A stretch of 16,266 nt of DNA from Chromera velia. Lineage: Eukaryota > Sar > Chromeraceae. Each line of letters begins with the position of its first letter. Position 1 is the stretch's first letter. Shown here piece after piece: positions 15,991 through 16,266 of this stretch. Position numbers and translations under genes: made by a program. The stretch is from assembly GCA_018398765.1 (NCBI GenBank), contig JAHBMJ010002751.1:1-16266 (forward strand). The letters are read 5' to 3'. Below the pieces are notes generated by a model. The model made no database searches. It worked only from the letters and a program-made list of their open reading frames with translations, and was not told the DNA's origin.

Positions 15991-16266
15991 AACTTGAAAC
16001 TTTTGTTTTGTGTGTCATAGTGCACCGCTAATGCAATACAAAACGGACAGTGAACAGCTCTATACAAGCTGCATGTACCAGTATAAAAAACAGAGCGAAA
16101 ATCGATTCAATTAACTATGCAAGCCTACCAGAATTCATAATCCCTCCATATGCCGGACAGTGGCTGCTGATCTTTGTTTAGATCATGCCCCTCTCTCCCG
16201 AACATCTCCTACTTAATGATTCCCAGATGTCTCAAATGGAGATTATATTCCTTCTTCTTCTCCTCT
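15991..16266. other. Unassigned right edge
   Basis: I see nothing beyond a terminal CTTCTTCTTCTCCTCT pyrimidine tract that runs off the window. Confidence 0.5.

Overview
The window looks like nuclear DNA of a eukaryote, most likely a repeat-rich unicellular lineage such as an alga or alveolate. That placement is an inference. The evidence is one gene split by spliceosomal-type introns, long non-coding stretches, many micro- and minisatellites, several families of non-autonomous DNA transposon-like elements, and recurrent TGCATGCA motifs. There are no bacterial operons, Shine-Dalgarno sites, rRNAs or CRISPR arrays.

Layout: 1-1890 is intergenic, with C-runs, an 11/9-bp minisatellite and AT-rich DNA. 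1894-5419 on the minus strand is the only well-supported gene. I model it as five exons, all joined in phase 0, encoding about 854 residues of a family I do not recognise. 5420-5860 is its upstream flank, with a (TGCA)n tract. 5866-7140 is a large inverted-repeat element (arms about 400 bp, 480-bp centre), followed by a third partial copy (7197-7497) that ends in a (TA)n tract. 7548-7716 is a dispersed repeat whose second copy lies at 14857-15012.

8041-10158 holds two tandem copies of a pyrimidine-rich unit of about 756 bp. The second copy is split by a 582-bp element with an 8-bp target duplication and hAT-like ends. A 140-bp block occurs twice (10158-10297 and 11874-12013) and keeps a minus-strand reading frame, with 6 of 8 differences at third codon positions. 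10600-11870 holds degenerate coding-like sequence. 12109-12559 is a foldback-like element built from a GTGGATTTTGCA-type motif in both orientations.

12677-13780 on the plus strand appears to be a decayed gene. It has protein-like frames broken by eight stops, each one C-to-T step from a Gln or Arg codon, plus frameshifts. A G-rich minisatellite follows (13782-14129). 15058-15680 has further coding-like frames that run into an AATTGGTAGTAC-type repeat cluster (15679-15990).

Overall, one intact gene sits beside about 10 kb of nested mobile-element debris and gene fragments. No cooperating gene system is visible.
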